DNA of 64,000 nt, taken from Solenopsis invicta. Taxonomy: Eukaryota; Arthropoda; Insecta; Hymenoptera; Formicidae. The position numbers were made by a program, and so were the translations under genes. Positions 1 to 12,509 of this stretch are shown piece after piece. How positions within the stretch are numbered: the first letter of the stretch is position 1; each line of letters begins with the position of its first letter. The stretch covers positions 4,151,249-4,215,248 of the forward strand of contig NC_052672.1 in NCBI RefSeq assembly GCF_016802725.1. Reading direction: 5' to 3'. The notes under the pieces were generated by a model that did no database searches, was not told the DNA's origin, and was given only the letters and a program-made list of their open reading frames with translations.

Positions 1-3000
1 GATTTTTAAATAAAAGATGAATAAAGTAAAGACGTAATTAAACATCAGATTAAGACTTTTCTTTAATAATGTGCAAATATTACATGATATTTTGATATTT
101 TGTGTCATAAAAATGAAAATTTTTCTATTAGAATATTATGTATTATTTACTAAAGTTTTTTAAAAATGTGAAATAAAGATAGAAAAGAAGGAATAGAATA
201 ATATAAAAAGGAAGGATCGAAGGAGTATAGAATGTAAATAAAATTGTATGGAGGAAAGAATACAAGATGTTGGACAAAATAAAGACTTTTGAATAGAATA
301 ATATGAAAAGGAACGAAGGAAGGAAGAAGTTTCAAAGGAGTTTCGAATGGAAATACAATATAAAATTGAAATGAGAAATTAATTAAAGGTGTTTGACAAG
401 GTAAAGATTTTTAAATTAAGGATGAATAAAGTAAAGACATCAATTAAACACCAAATTAAAAGTTTATTTTTAATAATGGGCGAATTTTACATGATGTTTT
501 GTTATTTTTTGTCATAAAAATGATAATTTTTCTAATAGATTATTATATATTTTAGTAAAGTTTTTCAAAAATGTGAAATAAAGACATAGAAAAGAAGAAG
601 AATAGAATAATATAAAAGAAAAGAGTGTAAAATAGAAATAAAATTGAATAGAGATAGGAATTGAAAGTTTTGGAGAAGGTAAAGGTTTTTGAATAGAATA
701 ATACAAAAAGAAAAGAAAGAAAAAAAAGGATCAAAGAAGTTTAAAATGGAAATAAAATTGAAAGGAGAAATGAATTGAAGGTGTTGGAGATGGTAAAGAT
801 CTTTAAATAAAGGGTGAATAAAGTAAAGACATCAATTAAATACTTGATTAAAAGTTTTTTTTTAATAATAGGCAAATATTACATAATATTTTTATATTTT
901 GTGTCATAAAAATAAAAATTTCTCTAATAAGTTATTATGTATTTTAGTAAAGTTTTTTAAAAATGTAAAATAAAGTTATTGAAAAAAAAGAGAAATAGAA
1001 TAATAAGAAAGGGTAGGAAGGAAAGAGAAAGGATTGAAGGAGTGTAAAATGGTAATAAAATTGAAAGGAGAAAGGAATTGAAGATATTCTGGGAAGGTAA
1101 AGATTTTTAAATAGAGTTATATAAAAAGAAAGGAAGGAAGAAGGAAGAATTGATTAAGTTTTAAATGAAAATAAAATTGAAAAGAGAAAAAAAATAAAGG
1201 TATTGGAGAATGTGATAATTTTTAAATAAAAGACGAATAAAATTAAGAATGCTATTGAATACTGGTATAAAAGTTTTTTTAAATATCGTGTAATATTTTT
1301 ATTTTTTTTGTCATAAACAATAAAAATTTCTGTATTGGAATATTACCTATTTTGCTAAATTTTAAAAAAAATTACTATTAAAGATGAAGAAAAGAAGAGG
1401 AAAAAAATAATATAAATTAGAAGAAAGGAAGGAGGAAGTTCAAAGGAATTCAGAATAAAAATGAAATTGTAGAAAAAAAAATTTGTGATAAAGGAGGTAA
1501 AGATTTTTTTAATAAAGTAACATAAAAAGGAAGGAAAAAAGAAGGAAATATCGAAGGGGTGTAGAATGGAAATAAAATTAAAAGGAAGAAGGCATTGAAG
1601 GTTTTGAAGAAAGTAAAAATTTCTGATTAGAATAATATGAAATGGAAGGAAGAAGTGGGGATGGATCAAAGAATTTTAGAAAGAAAATAGAATTGAAAGG
1701 AGAAAAGAGTTGAAGATGTTAGAGAAAGTAAAGATTTTTGAGTAAAATAATACAAAAAGGAAGGAAGGAAGGAAGGAGGAAAGATTGAAGGAGTTTAGAA
1801 TGGAAATAAAATTAAAAGGTGAAAGTAATTGAAGGTGTTTGAAAATGTTAGGATTTTTAATTAAAGGATAAATAAAATTAAGACACGAAATAAACACCAG
1901 TTTGAAGTTTTTTTTTAATAATGTGCAAATATTATGCGATAATATTTTCTACCATAAAAATAAAAATTTTTCTAATGGAATATTACATATTTTATTAAAG
2001 ATTTTAAAAAATGTCAAATATAGATAAAGAAAAAAAAGGTATAGAATAATGTAAAATCGAAGGAAAGGAAAAGGAGGGATTCAAGGATTTCAGAATAAAA
2101 ATGAAATTAAAAGAATAGAATTGAAGGTGTTGGAGAAGGGAGGGTTCCGATAGCGCACATCCCGATAGCCTACCAACCAATCATCTTGACTTATCTAACC
2201 CAACCTACGGAAAATCTCTAAGCATCTGCCATTGTGAGTGGTTTATGTGCTATCGGGATCCGTTGGTTGGAGAATATAAAGATTTTTGAATACAATTGTA
2301 TAAAAAGGAAGGACAGAAAGAGAAAAGATCAAAGTAGTTTTGAATGGAAATAAAATTGAAAAGAGAAAGGAATTGAAGGTGTTTGAGAATATTAAGATTT
2401 TTAAAAAGAGGATAAATAAAATTAAGACATTAATTAAATACCAGTTTAAAGGTCTTTTTTTAATAATGGGCGAATGTTACATATTTTGATATTTTCTGTC
2501 ATAAAAATAAAAGATTCACTAATAAAATATATATTTAAGTAAAATTTCTTAAAAATGTTAAATGAAGATAAAGAAAAAAAGAGGAATAAAATAATAAAAA
2601 AAAAAAGAGGAAGGATCTAAGGAATGTAGAATAGAAATGAAATTGAAAGTAGAAAGGAATTGAAAGTGTGTTGGAGAAAGTTAAGATTTTTAAATAAGAA
2701 ATGAATAAAATTTAGACATCAATTAAACATCATTTTAAAGCTTTTTTTAATAATGGGTCTATATTACATAATACTTTGATATTTTGTGTCATAAAAATAA
2801 AAGTTTTACTAATAAAATATTACCTATTTTAGTAAAGAAAATTTTAAACATGTGAAATAAGAAAAAGGAGTAATAAAATAATGTAAAGGGAAGGAAGGAA
2901 GGAGAAACGATCGAAGGACTGTAGAATGGAAATAAATGGAGAAAGGAATTGAAGGTGTTGGAGAAAGTAAAGGTTTTTGTATAAAATAATATAAAAAGGA

Positions 3001-4200
3001 CGGAAGGAAGCAGGAAAGATCGAAGGAGTTTAGAAAGGAAATAAAATTGTAAGAGGAAAGTAATTGAAGATATTTAAGAATGTTAAGGTTTCTAAATCAG
3101 AGACGAATAAAATTAAACATGCTATTGAATATTGGTTTGAAGGTTTCTTTTAATAACGAGTGTATATAATGTGATATTTTTATAATTTTTGTTATAAAAA
3201 TAAGAATTTCTCTAATATAATATTATCTCTTTTAGTAAAGTTTTTTAAAAATGTGTATTAAAGAGCAAGGAAAGAAGAAGAATAAAATAATATGAAAAGG
3301 AAAGGAAGAAAGGAGAAAGAATTGAAGAAGTTCAGAATGAAAATAAAATTGAAGGAAGAAGGAATTTATGGTGTTTAAAAACGTAAAGATTATTTATGAT
3401 TAGAATAATATCTAAATCAAGGAAGAAAGGAGGAAGGATCAAAGGAGTTTAGAAAGAAAAAAAAATTGAAAGGAAAAAGAAGTTGAAGGTGTTTAAAGAG
3501 GTTAAGGTTTTTAAATCAAGGGTGGATAAAATTTGGAATTCTATTAAATACTGGTTCGAAAGTTTTTTTTAAAATAATGCGTGAATATTATTTGATATTT
3601 TGATAATTATCATAAAAATAAAAATTTCTCTAACAAAATATTATCCATTTTAGTAAAGTTTTTTAAAAATTAGTATTAAAGTTGAAAGAAAGTATAGAAA
3701 TACAATAGAATAATATAAAAAAGAAGGAAGGAAGGAAAAAGGATTGAAGGAATTTTGTATGAAAATACAATTGAAAGGAGAAAGGAATTAAATCTATTGG
3801 AGATGGTAAAGATTTTTTAATAGAATATTATAAAAAGGAAGAAAGGAAGGAAGGAGGAAGGATCAAAGGAGTTTAGAATTAAAATAAAATTAAAAGGAGA
3901 AAGGAATTGAAGTTGTTGGAGACGATAAAGATTTTTGAATAGAATAATAGAAAAAGGAAAGAAGGAAGGAGAAAGTATCGAAGGAGTGTAGAATGGAAAT
4001 AAAATTGAAAGGAGAAAGTAATTGTTCGTGTTTGAAAAAGTTAAGATTTTTAAATAAAGTATGAATAAAAAAAAATTAAGACATCAAGTAAACACCAGTT
4101 TGAAGGTTCTTTTTTAATAATGTGCTATTATTACATGATATTTTGACATTTTGTGTCATTAGAATAAAAATTTCTCTAATTTAATTTTATCTATGTTATC
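1..4200. repeat. Purine-rich satellite array, period about 400 bp
   Basis: Diverged tandem units. Each has a block rich in GGAAGGAA and GATTGAAGGAG-like words, then a run near AATTGAAGGTGTTGGAGA, then an A/T block containing TGTCATAAAAATAAAAATTT. That last anchor recurs near 102, 508, 900, 1309, 1949, 2498, 2788, 3190, 3608 and 4156, so spacing is usually 290-420 bp and longer where the ~150-bp GGAAGG sub-block is repeated again. The + strand is strongly purine-rich throughout, so the minus strand gives spurious F/S/L-rich open frames. I see no gene in it. Confidence 0.85.
2138..2265. mobile_element. 128-bp MITE inserted in the satellite, 9-bp target duplication
   Basis: The satellite is interrupted by unrelated, less A/T-rich DNA whose ends are imperfect inverted repeats around CCGATAGC/GCTATCGG. 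GTTGGAGAA occurs immediately before (2129-2137) and after (2266-2274), and this word is part of the normal satellite unit, which supports a 9-bp duplication. The interior (TCTAACCCAAC, then ACGGAAA, TCTCTAAGCATC) resembles the element at 39383-39525. A 9-bp duplication would fit a Mutator-type element, but the superfamily is inferred. Confidence 0.7.
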
Positions 4201-4735
4201 TGTTTATTTCGACAAATTGTTTAATTTATTACATGTATCACGGATCCTGCAATACAGATTCTAATCCAACATGTTTTACGTTGATCGTATTTCCAGTTAT
4301 TATTCCCATATAATCTTCTCAAGTTAGTCATTTATTTTAAATTATTTATGCCTGTTTATATAAACAACACAAAGATCTCTTTAAAATTTCTGTAGTAATT
4401 ATCTTCTTAAATAATTATTGATGCAATTAATATTTAATATTTTAAAATACTAAAATTATTAAAAAAAAGTTTATAAATAATAAAATGCAAGCACCCAAAT
4501 GTATTAATAAAATTCTAGCTCAATGAGTTCCGAAAACACAGATATAAATGGCGAATTTATAAAATCCAATTGAAGAAAAATTCAACCTTTTTAAAAACCA
4601 CAAATATTTTTATTTGTATCTTAGAAAAAATTAATATGCTATTTTAACTTGCTTAAGTTAATTAAAATTTTATAAATTTGTAATTTTTGTACAACACTCA
4701 ATATATGTAAAATAAAATAATCTTTGAATACCTAT
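4200..4735. other. A/T-rich spacer
   Basis: Unique-looking A/T-rich DNA between the satellite and its diverged outliers. I see no coding pattern, RNA gene or repeat that I can support. Confidence 0.6.
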
Positions 4736-5400
4736 ATTATATAAAGGTAAAGGTTTGTAAATAAAGAACGAAAGAAATTAAAAATGCAATTGAACGCGAG
4801 TTTGAGGATTCTTTTAATAATGGTTGAATATCATATCGTGTTATAAAGTTTTGTGTTATAGAAATGAAAATTTCTTTAATCGAACATTATCTCTTTTAGT
4901 AAAGATTTTAAAATATGTGCAATGAAGGTAGAGAAACGGAGAGATATGAAATAATATAAGAAAGAAGGAGAAAGAATTGTGAGTGTAAAATAAGTAAAAA
5001 ATAGAAAGCAGAAAGTAATTAAAGGAGGTGGAGAAGGTAAAGTTTTAAATAAAATTTGAAAGAAATTAAGAATGTAATTTTACACAAATTTGAAAGTTTT
5101 TTTAATAAAGGATGCTTATCACGATATATTAATATTTTGTGTTTTAAGAATTACTATTTCATTAACCGGACATAATCTTTTGTAGTAAAAATTTTAAGTG
5201 TGAAATAATGTAAGGAAGAAGGCAGAAGAATTGTGAGAGTGTAAAATAGGAAAAAAGTAGAAAAGGATTTAAAGAAGACTGGAAATGTGAAGATTTTTAA
5301 ATGAAGGACAAAAGAAATTAAGAATGCAATTGAACACAAGTTAAAAGATTTTTTTAATGACCACGTATATCTCAGAAAATAAAATTTTAAAAGTGAACTT
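4735..5400. repeat. Diverged outlying copies of the 400-bp satellite
   Basis: About two poorly conserved units with the same order of blocks (GTAAAG-TTTAAATAAA, AATTAAGAATGCAATTGAACAC, TTTTTTTAATAA, then a GTTATAGAAATGAAAATTTC-like anchor). They have lost most of the GGAAGG sub-block. I read them as an older edge of the array at 1-4200. Confidence 0.65.
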
Positions 5401-5844
5401 TTCATTGTGATATCTCTGTCCATAGAACACGGATAGAAAAAATAAAAACATTTTTATTGTAAAACTTTACCCATCGTTTGAGAGTATTTAGAACTTGATC
5501 GATTCAAAAGTTATTGAGATATGATAATCTCGTGTGCTTGGAAGTTGATGACTTATGTATAATATTTGTTTTTAATACAAAAATGCAATCATATCACGTG
5601 CTAAGTATAAACGTTATTGTATATTAAATAATTATAAACTAAATAATTATAACATGTTTAAATTTTAAATTTTGTGTAGATTTTGGTTATATAAAAAACA
5701 TAAAAGAGTTGTACATATAGGTACAATTACAAGAATTACAAGAATGTGATATTAACGTATACTACTATTAATGATAATTTTAGAGACATTTATCCTATCA
5801 GGAAACAATATTTTTTTAATATTTAAAAGACATTATAATAAAGA

Positions 5845-5894
<50 letters not shown>

Positions 5895-6105
5895 CATTTA
5901 AAAAACATTGTCTACTCATAGGGTAATAATAAATCAAATCATATTCTATTTTTATTTATTCATAATCTGTCATCAAGAACATGATCTGTTATTTGTCATC
6001 ATGAACTGTATTATTCTTAATCATGAATGTATAATTTTTGAAATTCTTATTATTTATATTTAGTTATATGTAAACATGAAATTAAATAAATGGCGCGCGC
6101 TTGTG
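5400..6105. repeat. A/T-rich spacer with a TA microsatellite
   Basis: Contains an (AT)n tract at about 5848-5893. The rest is A/T-rich DNA without supportable coding features. Confidence 0.6.
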
Positions 6106-6110
6106 TTGTT

Positions 6111-6945
6111 CTAGTATGCATTAAAATTCATATTGTGATGAGTTGCTGGAGCTGATAGCAAAGTTAATGATGGCTGGGATTTACATGTTAATGATGATGA
6201 TGATGATGATGATGGAAAATCAGATAATGGTTGTAAATTTGAAGATGAGCGTTCATTTCTTAAAGAATGTTGAGATGTCCTACAAATTGCAGAAATAATA
6301 GAAGATGAAGATGTGATTACTGATGTTTCTGGTAATTGAGACATTAAAGAAGTATAAACAGGAGATGAAAACTGAAACGTTGAGGTTGACGCTGCATTCG
6401 TCAATGTGGAAGTTACATAGGTTTCATTTAAATTTTGATTTCTTAATGATACTAAACGCTGATTTGTTGGTAATACTGAAGAATTTGGTTCAGATTGAAG
6501 TGGGAACGATTGCAAAAAATGTGGACGTGCATCACATACTGGTTAATGTTGAAATATTGTTGGTTGAGCAAATTGTTGTGTTGGAGAATTAGACAGCAAT
6601 AGCATTGATGAAGATGTAGGTGCGCAATTATTTAATGATGGCATTATTACTGATGATGTCAGAGGTATTGTAGAATTCGTATAAGATAAATGAGTTGTAA
6701 CAGTTGGACACAATGTTATAGATGTTGCTTAAATAACTTCAGAGCTGCTATTATTTGATTCCTTTTCATGCAATTTTTGAGTGTCATATTCTGATATATG
6801 ATCTCGAATATCGTTAATATTATCAATAATAGATATTTTTTCTGTTTTCTTTTGATGTCTAATTGCTTCTTCATCGTCAGAAGATGCAGTTGTTTCATAA
6901 CGTGAAGGTTTTTTATGTACTCCCTCCTAGGTCGTTTGTTCATAT
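6111..6945 (-). pseudogene. Degenerate accessory gene of transposon copy C, possibly DUF4806-linker-like
   Basis: Read on the minus strand, an open stretch starts with a basic KRPRREY-like segment, then a polar part (KKPSRYETTASSDDEEAI), then a long Ser/Thr/Asn/Gln-rich low-complexity tail ending at 6111. A frameshift lies near 6925, and two in-frame stops fall near 6725 and 6545, so it is broken. The basic, acidic, then Ser/Thr-rich linker layout resembles the middle part of DUF4806 proteins such as the gene at 20278-23435, but no DUF4806 C-terminal domain is visible here. It lies downstream of, and on the same strand as, the transposase at 8219-10344, so it may be that element's second gene. 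The function is not identifiable. Confidence 0.45.
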
Positions 6946-7034
6946 TGAATTATATCTACAAAACAATATTGCATATAAAAAAAATAATCTCACTATTATT
7001 TAAAAAAATTTTTATTTTAATAGTATAATTCAAT

Positions 7035-7160
7035 TAAGGCTACATATCAAAACATTCTCTACGAGAAAAATTTCACTCGATATAATATAGTACACGTTAT
7101 ATGTACTATATATTTCAAGTAAAATTTTTTTCGGAAAGTACGTTTTGGAACCTACCCTAA
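7035..7160. mobile_element. Palindromic MITE, family shared with 20113-20222
   Basis: The two halves are inverted copies: CAAAACATTCTCTACGAG on the left pairs with CGGAAAGTACGTTTTGG on the right, meeting around a central TAGTACACGTTATATGTACTA. A relative lies at 20113-20222. Both sit just 5' of an accessory-type gene. No target duplication was resolved. Confidence 0.6.
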
Positions 7161-7676
7161 GTATATAAGTATAAGAATATATGTAAATATTATATAAATA
7201 TAAATCGTATAAATATGTAAAAATTATATGAAAACAACATTCAAATACAAAGTAAATGTGAATATAAAACATGACATGCATATTTTATGAATATTTTAAT
7301 AATTAATGATTTATGTATATGAGGCTATAGAGTGATAACTCAGTAGAGTAATAGAGGATTGTGGTTTTATTAAAAATGTTTAAACATTAAAAAATTGAAA
7401 ACAAGCTATTTAAATACTTTAAAAAGCAGTATGTTTATAAAATTCTTTTATTGATAAAACTACATACTGAAAAAATGCAATTTATCTTTTATCTTTTCTT
7501 TAACTCTACAATTTATTAATAATTGAATCTTGAAATATATAATATAAACAGATTTAAAAATAGAATATCATACATTAAATAGTTTCCGCCATATTTTATG
7601 CAATAATATTTTATTTTGGTATGTATTTTGACAAAATGTTTATTTTGTTATGAGCAATCTTATTTTTACATGTACA
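7160..7676. other. A/T-rich spacer
   Basis: No coding pattern, RNA gene or repeat seen in this A/T-rich stretch between two MITEs. Confidence 0.5.
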
Positions 7677-7872
7677 CCCAGTGATTTTAATTCTTTCCCT
7701 TGGAAAATTTTCCAAACTAAAAAGTCAGCACTTTCTACATGCTCGCAGTTCATGATTAATGAAACGAATAGAGCTTATTGGTCATTATGTTAATCATGGA
7801 CTGTGAGTATTAAAAAAGGTGATCACTTTTCAATTTGTAAATTTTTCCGAGGGAAAGAGTTAAAATCATTGG
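7677..7872. mobile_element. 196-bp palindromic MITE with ATGTACA flanks
   Basis: Left end CCCAGTGATTTTAATTC and right end GTTAAAATCATTGG are inverted, and the pairing continues inward (CTTTCCCTTGG against CCGAGGGAAAG). ATGTACA precedes (7670-7676) and follows (7873-7879), suggesting a 7-bp duplication, or 8 bp with one mismatch. There is no coding capacity. Confidence 0.7.
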
Positions 7873-7879
7873 ATGTACA

Positions 7880-8215
7880 GAATAACGATATTAATTTTAA
7901 AAATTAATAGACAAAGATGTTTTTTGAATAAGTATGTAGTTGTAACATATCAAATTAAATACTTTTGCAACAGGATACAAATTGTATTAAAAGCATTAAC
8001 TAACAATTGATAGTAATGTAATTAATTTAATAACAGCATCAATAAAACAAATTTGATTAAACATTTTAAATATTTCATTAAACAACATTTTATAAAAATA
8101 ATAATATTTATTTTATTTATTATTGTTATTCAATGAAGACGACTAATTTTATTTAAATTATTAAAAATTATTAAAAATTCATAGTAGCTATTATATACGT
8201 AGAAATATCAGAATT
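7880..8215. other. A/T-rich 3' flank of the copy C transposase
   Basis: A/T-rich DNA with no supportable feature. It probably includes the 3' untranslated or terminal part of transposon copy C. Confidence 0.4.
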
Positions 8216-8218
8216 TGT

Positions 8219-10344
8219 TTAAGTACTATCAATGTTATCATTTTCAATATTATCCATTCGAAAAAATGGCATTCTGTAACATTTTGTTAAAACATTTGTA
8301 AAAGGAACGACTTCATTATCATATAATTCCGAACAAATAAAAGATCCTACTTCATGAGATAAAATTTCAACATCATAGAAATGTTTAACATACTTGAATT
8401 TTCTTACAATCAAAAAATATTGTTCATCGGAAGATACTAAAATATTTTGAATCAAACAAATTGATTTACATTTCAGAATACAACAGTTATTGTTAAGATG
8501 GGGACTAAAGATCATGTTATTGTATTCCAATTTTTTATATTGCTTACAATGAAGAAACATTGAATTTTGATTTAATGGTCCAGATTCATGTAATTGTGAC
8601 ACTCGAATGTTATTATTAAGTGTTCGTCTTTCATAAAATATAGGTTTCTCAGAATATTCAGCCATTCTTCGAATAAATTGTTGTAAAGAAAGATGTGGTT
8701 TCTTAATAAATTTTCTAATAAATGGTATTTTGTTCTCGAATGGAAACGTAGAAATAGTATCTAAGACTCCAAATGTTCTGACATCTTCCGTTAAATGTAA
8801 CAGACCATGAATATTGTACGAGACAAAATCTTTACCATAAAGATTTTCACATAATTTTACAAATTTTTTTAACGCAATTTCTGAGAAGTCTAACAATTTT
8901 TTAAAATATGTTGGAGATATTAATACGCGTATTGAGGCATGAAGTAATAAAAAGTGTAAATAAGCATTTTCATGTAATATTCCATTTAACACAACAGGAC
9001 TTGTATATAATAAGAATTGCCGGAATTCAGTTGCTTTATAATCTTTCCAATCTTTCAAAGATCTTGGCAGTCGAGAAAATTCCACTGGACAATATTTTCG
9101 CAATTTTTCCAATCTTGATGATATCATATCAATATGTTTACAAGAAAATTTAACTGATTTTGTAAAGTTTCCAACCATCCATGCCTTGCAAAGTCTTCTT
9201 ACCACACCTAGACAAACTAAGTGCATGTAATCAAAAGGTACTTGCGATACTATGTTCAAAGGAAATTGTAACAAAGGACTAATTGTATCTACTTTACTAT
9301 TACTATGATGATTTTTATATAGCCATTGTGCATATTCATTATCAGTACGAGATTTATGATTTACACCAAGAAAAGACATTGATCCATTAATATAAGTTCC
9401 CGAAACTTTGCATTAGGAGCAAGGGTTGGTAGCATTATGACCTTTATGATTTAAAATAAAAGCTCTGGCTGGAGCATCGGCTATAAAACTTCTATAAATT
9501 GTAGGTATTACTTTATTTTGAAACGTAATGCCTTTATTAGAGGAAATTGTTCGTACTTCTTCAAAAAAATATTTAAAAAATTCATTTGAATCTTTAGGTT
9601 TTTTATGACCTTTATATATTCCGACAATTCCAGGGCTATTATCTATTATATTACAAACTCGAAATTGAATTGGCCAAATTTGAATTTTTCCACTACGATG
9701 TAATTGTGCTCCATCAGTGCTAATGTCTATCTCTAAAGAAGATGGAATTACCTGAGAATACATATTAGATAATTTTGTAATAATAGATTTTTCAAAACCT
9801 ATATGAACGTATTCTCCATCCTTAAGTGTAATAATTTCTGCTATACTGGAGGGAGTTTTCAAAAGAGTGCGCACATCCTTAGGTAGACAGGAAAAACAGG
9901 AATGAGATCTTAAAATATTTAATATGGCATTTCCCTGAACATGAGTTAAATTAATTTCAACAAAATCGAAGCTAATTGTTTTTGGAAATTGTCAACAAAT
10001 TCAAAACTGTCATTGTCAGTGTTAAATTCTTCATTATCATCAATGTAATTGCAGTTATTAAATTCATTTTCAGAATCTGTTTCAAAATTTGTTTCAGAAT
10101 CTGTTCCTTCCTTTATTTTATTTATTTGAAATTGGAATAACTGATTATTGGAAGAATAATCTAAATCTAAATGTGGAGATTTATTACATATTGTATTCTC
10201 TGCTGAATTGATATCATGTGTTTTCCTCTGTTTTGCTATGTTATCGTGGTCATTTTTTTTCATTCTTTTCTCTATTTGCTGTTGTTGACAAATAGAAAGA
10301 CTGTGGAATGGTTTGTTTGGTGGTCGGTCAACAAATTTTTTCAT
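8219..10344 (-). pseudogene. EnSpm/CMC-like DNA transposase, copy C, near-complete but broken
   Basis: Three consecutive minus-strand frames make one protein of about 700 aa. The N-terminal part (10344 to about 9985) is acidic and Asn/Asp-rich. The middle (to 9413) has a DG motif (STDGAQLHRS), IWPIQFRV, and ADAPARAFILNHKGHNATNPC, which ends in half of a C-x2-C zinc ribbon. The C-terminal part carries DYMHLVCLGVVRRL, KATEFRQFLLYTSP and a LHLTEDV segment. These blocks are typical of animal transposase-domain proteins that I place with the CMC/EnSpm group; that placement is from memory. A frameshift near 9985 and a TAA at 9411-9413 inside the zinc ribbon break the reading frame. It is the best-preserved copy of this family here. 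Related copies are at 50746-52704, 16838-17573 and 59533-61797. A solo LTR lies 20 bp upstream of the first Met. Confidence 0.75.
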
Positions 10345-10364
10345 TATAAATTGTATATAATCTA

Positions 10365-11546
10365 TGTAACGCTGGTACTTTCTCGGTGTCGGTTACGGGA
10401 TTTTAGGTTCAGGACAGGATGCTCGGAGGTGCTCGCCGGGTGTCCGGGTTCGTATTCAATGATAACGCCGTGGTTTAGTAGTGAAAACGAAAGAGGTTAA
10501 ATATATTTGGCTATGCTTTAGTACAAAAATGAAATGATACAGATCCGATATTGTTATCGGGTAATACGGAACTACTCGAATAGTATTGCGGCACTTATTT
10601 GCGCGGTCGTCGGCCCGCGTGACATTAAGTGATCGGTCACAATATATTCGCGGTATACTTAATATCTAAAACACTTAGGAGTACGTATCTTAGGAACTCC
10701 GCGATTAGTAGTACGGCACGGGAGTGCTTAATTGCGCGGTCGTCGGCCCGCGTGAAACTAAGAGAACGGTCACGATGTATTCGCGGCGTACTTACTATTT
10801 AAACGGAGCGGATTCCAGAAGCTCCGGAACGGACGGACAGTTAAACGGGCCGCTATTGGCCCGCGCGGCGGACAGTCGCGATACGCGGAATCGGTAGTAC
10901 TCGGTGCAGCGAACGGTTACGCGATACGCGAGTGCGGTCGACGGTAGAGACCTAAGCGGTCTCTCCCTGCGGGGTGTTGTCACCCCGTAGGGAACAGGTT
11001 TGCGGAATGAGCCTTAGAACGGTGTCGGGCATCCCCGACGGTGGTGCGGGTCTCGAGAATCCCCGAGAACGGAATTGCGGGACGGACGGTTCCTGTTGGC
11101 CGAGAATACCCAGCCGCGGAAACGACGAGTATTCCCGTCGCGGAACGGAGGATGGGATTGGCCGAGTATTCCCAGCCGTTAGGACCGACGAGTATTCCCG
11201 TCGCGAGAAAGTTAGAACGAGAATGCCCGTTCTGGGGAAGTGCTTGAGAATGCCCAAGCTAAGGAGCGTCGAGAATACCCGGCGCAGGAGCGGAGTAGGT
11301 TTGAGATCGGTGGCTCGGAGTGATCTGATCTCGGCTGCTCGCTGCAGTCGCTGCCGGCTTATATAGCAGTCCGCGCGGTCGTATGTACTAGTCAGAGCGC
11401 GTGGTGGGGCCGGCCGGAGTAGGGACGCTTGCCGAGCGCGGCGCGCGGCACGCATGGTAGCGCGTGATCGCGGCATGCTTAGCCGAACGCGCGCGCGTGT
11501 TCGATCTTACGCGTTGCGTTCGGCGGCGGAAAGGCGTAACGTTACA
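10365..11546 (-). mobile_element. GC-rich solo LTR, 1182 bp, TCTA target duplication
   Basis: An abrupt GC-rich island begins TGTAACGC and ends ACGTTACA, so it has the TG...CA ends of an LTR. TCTA lies on both sides (10361-10364 and 11547-11550). The interior carries several GAGTATTCCCGTCGCG-like repeats. It contains a minus-strand TATATAAG box followed by GCCGGCAG and, about 30 bp on, ATCAGATC, matching the layout in the LTR at 55893-57012. I see no primer-binding site, gag or pol next to it, hence solo. The four-base duplication fits Ty3/Gypsy or BEL-type integration. GC-rich open frames inside are not genes. It lies directly upstream of transposase copy C. Confidence 0.75.
11358..11365 (-). 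promoter_or_regulatory. Candidate TATA box of the solo LTR
   Basis: TATATAAG on the minus strand, followed by GCCGGCAG and then ATCAGATC about 30 bp downstream. The same spacing and flanking bases occur in the second LTR (56793-56800), which supports a conserved core promoter. Activity is inferred. Confidence 0.5.
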
Positions 11547-11637
11547 TCTATATAAATATAAATAAGTATAAATATTGTTATACATTATTTCTACATAAAT
11601 AGGGAATATTTCTATACATTATAATTCTTACATATAA

Positions 11638-11710
11638 ATTCCAGTGAGAAATGATAATGGAATTGACATCCATTCGATGTCAATTCCATTATTAATGTTC
11701 TCATTGGAAT
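11638..11710. repeat. Short near-perfect hairpin, MITE-like
   Basis: ATGGAATTGACATC and GATGTCAATTCCAT flank a 5-base centre, and the arms extend outward to ATTCCAGTGAGAA against TTCTCATTGGAAT. It is about 73 bp long, without coding capacity; the target duplication is not resolved. Confidence 0.6.
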
Positions 11711-12065
11711 ACACATAAAGTCCAAAATCGAATCATATATAATATTTTAAAGACTTGATCCAAATTTGAACTTTATATTGTCTAAGATCTTTGGAAAAGA
11801 TTTTTAGTATTATACTTACTAAAAAAGTAACTGCAGATGTTTATAATTGAATCAAACTTTTATATGATCATTTATGCCCACTTTGTTACATATATAAATT
11901 ATATACGCATTTATTATCGCTGTTTTATGACTCCGTAGAGAGGATCTATGCAGATTGCAGACTGGATTGTACGTAGGACATTTCCCGCGTGACAAGAGAT
12001 GACCATATAATTGGTATAAGGAAACATTGGATGCGTCTAAAGTTCTAAAGCCGGCGTAGTAACTG
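11711..12065. other. Spacer without supported features
   Basis: Moderately A/T-rich DNA between a hairpin and a MITE. No coding or RNA feature is supported. Confidence 0.4.
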
Positions 12066-12176
12066 TGGGTGCGTTCCGTTTCACGCATAATGCGTGCGAT
12101 GCATCGTTTATCCTTGTTGTTCACCAAATGTTAAACAAAGATATATGCGCATCATGTATGAAACGGAACGCACCCA
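12066..12176. mobile_element. 111-bp MITE with TGGGTGCGTTCCGTTTCA termini
   Basis: The left end TGGGTGCGTTCCGTTTCA is matched by the inverted right end TGAAACGGAACGCACCCA. The centre is short and non-coding. The flanks do not give a clear target duplication. A weaker relative with GTGAAACAGAATG ends may lie near 54020-54108. Confidence 0.7.
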
Positions 12177-12509
12177 TAGGCAGCTCTGCGAAACGATTGT
12201 ATGCACACGATTGGTTGTCTGCGGATGTAACAAATGACATTCAACTTGATCAGGCAAGCTGATTTGCCAGTTTGAACGCGCACAATAGTTGGTTATACAT
12301 CAATTTGGCCGCGTTAGCGCGCGCTTTCAAAAGTATAGATAATATAGTTTCCAATTATTATTATACTTTAACTAATAATGAGATAATCTTTTTTATATGC
12401 AATATTATTATATTTATTAGAAATAACGATACAATTGTTATCATATAAAAATATTTATTTTACCATACAAGTTTATGCATGTCTCTCCGATTTTTAACAT
12501 AATTAAGAT

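Noticed and set aside
150..1897. Minus-strand F/S/L-rich open frames
   Set aside because: They are the complement of purine-rich satellite DNA; the pattern follows the repeat, not a codon bias.
10795..11585. Several long Arg/Ser/Pro-rich open frames on both strands
   Set aside because: They lie inside a GC-rich solo LTR where stop codons are rare by composition. They overlap each other on both strands and match no domain.
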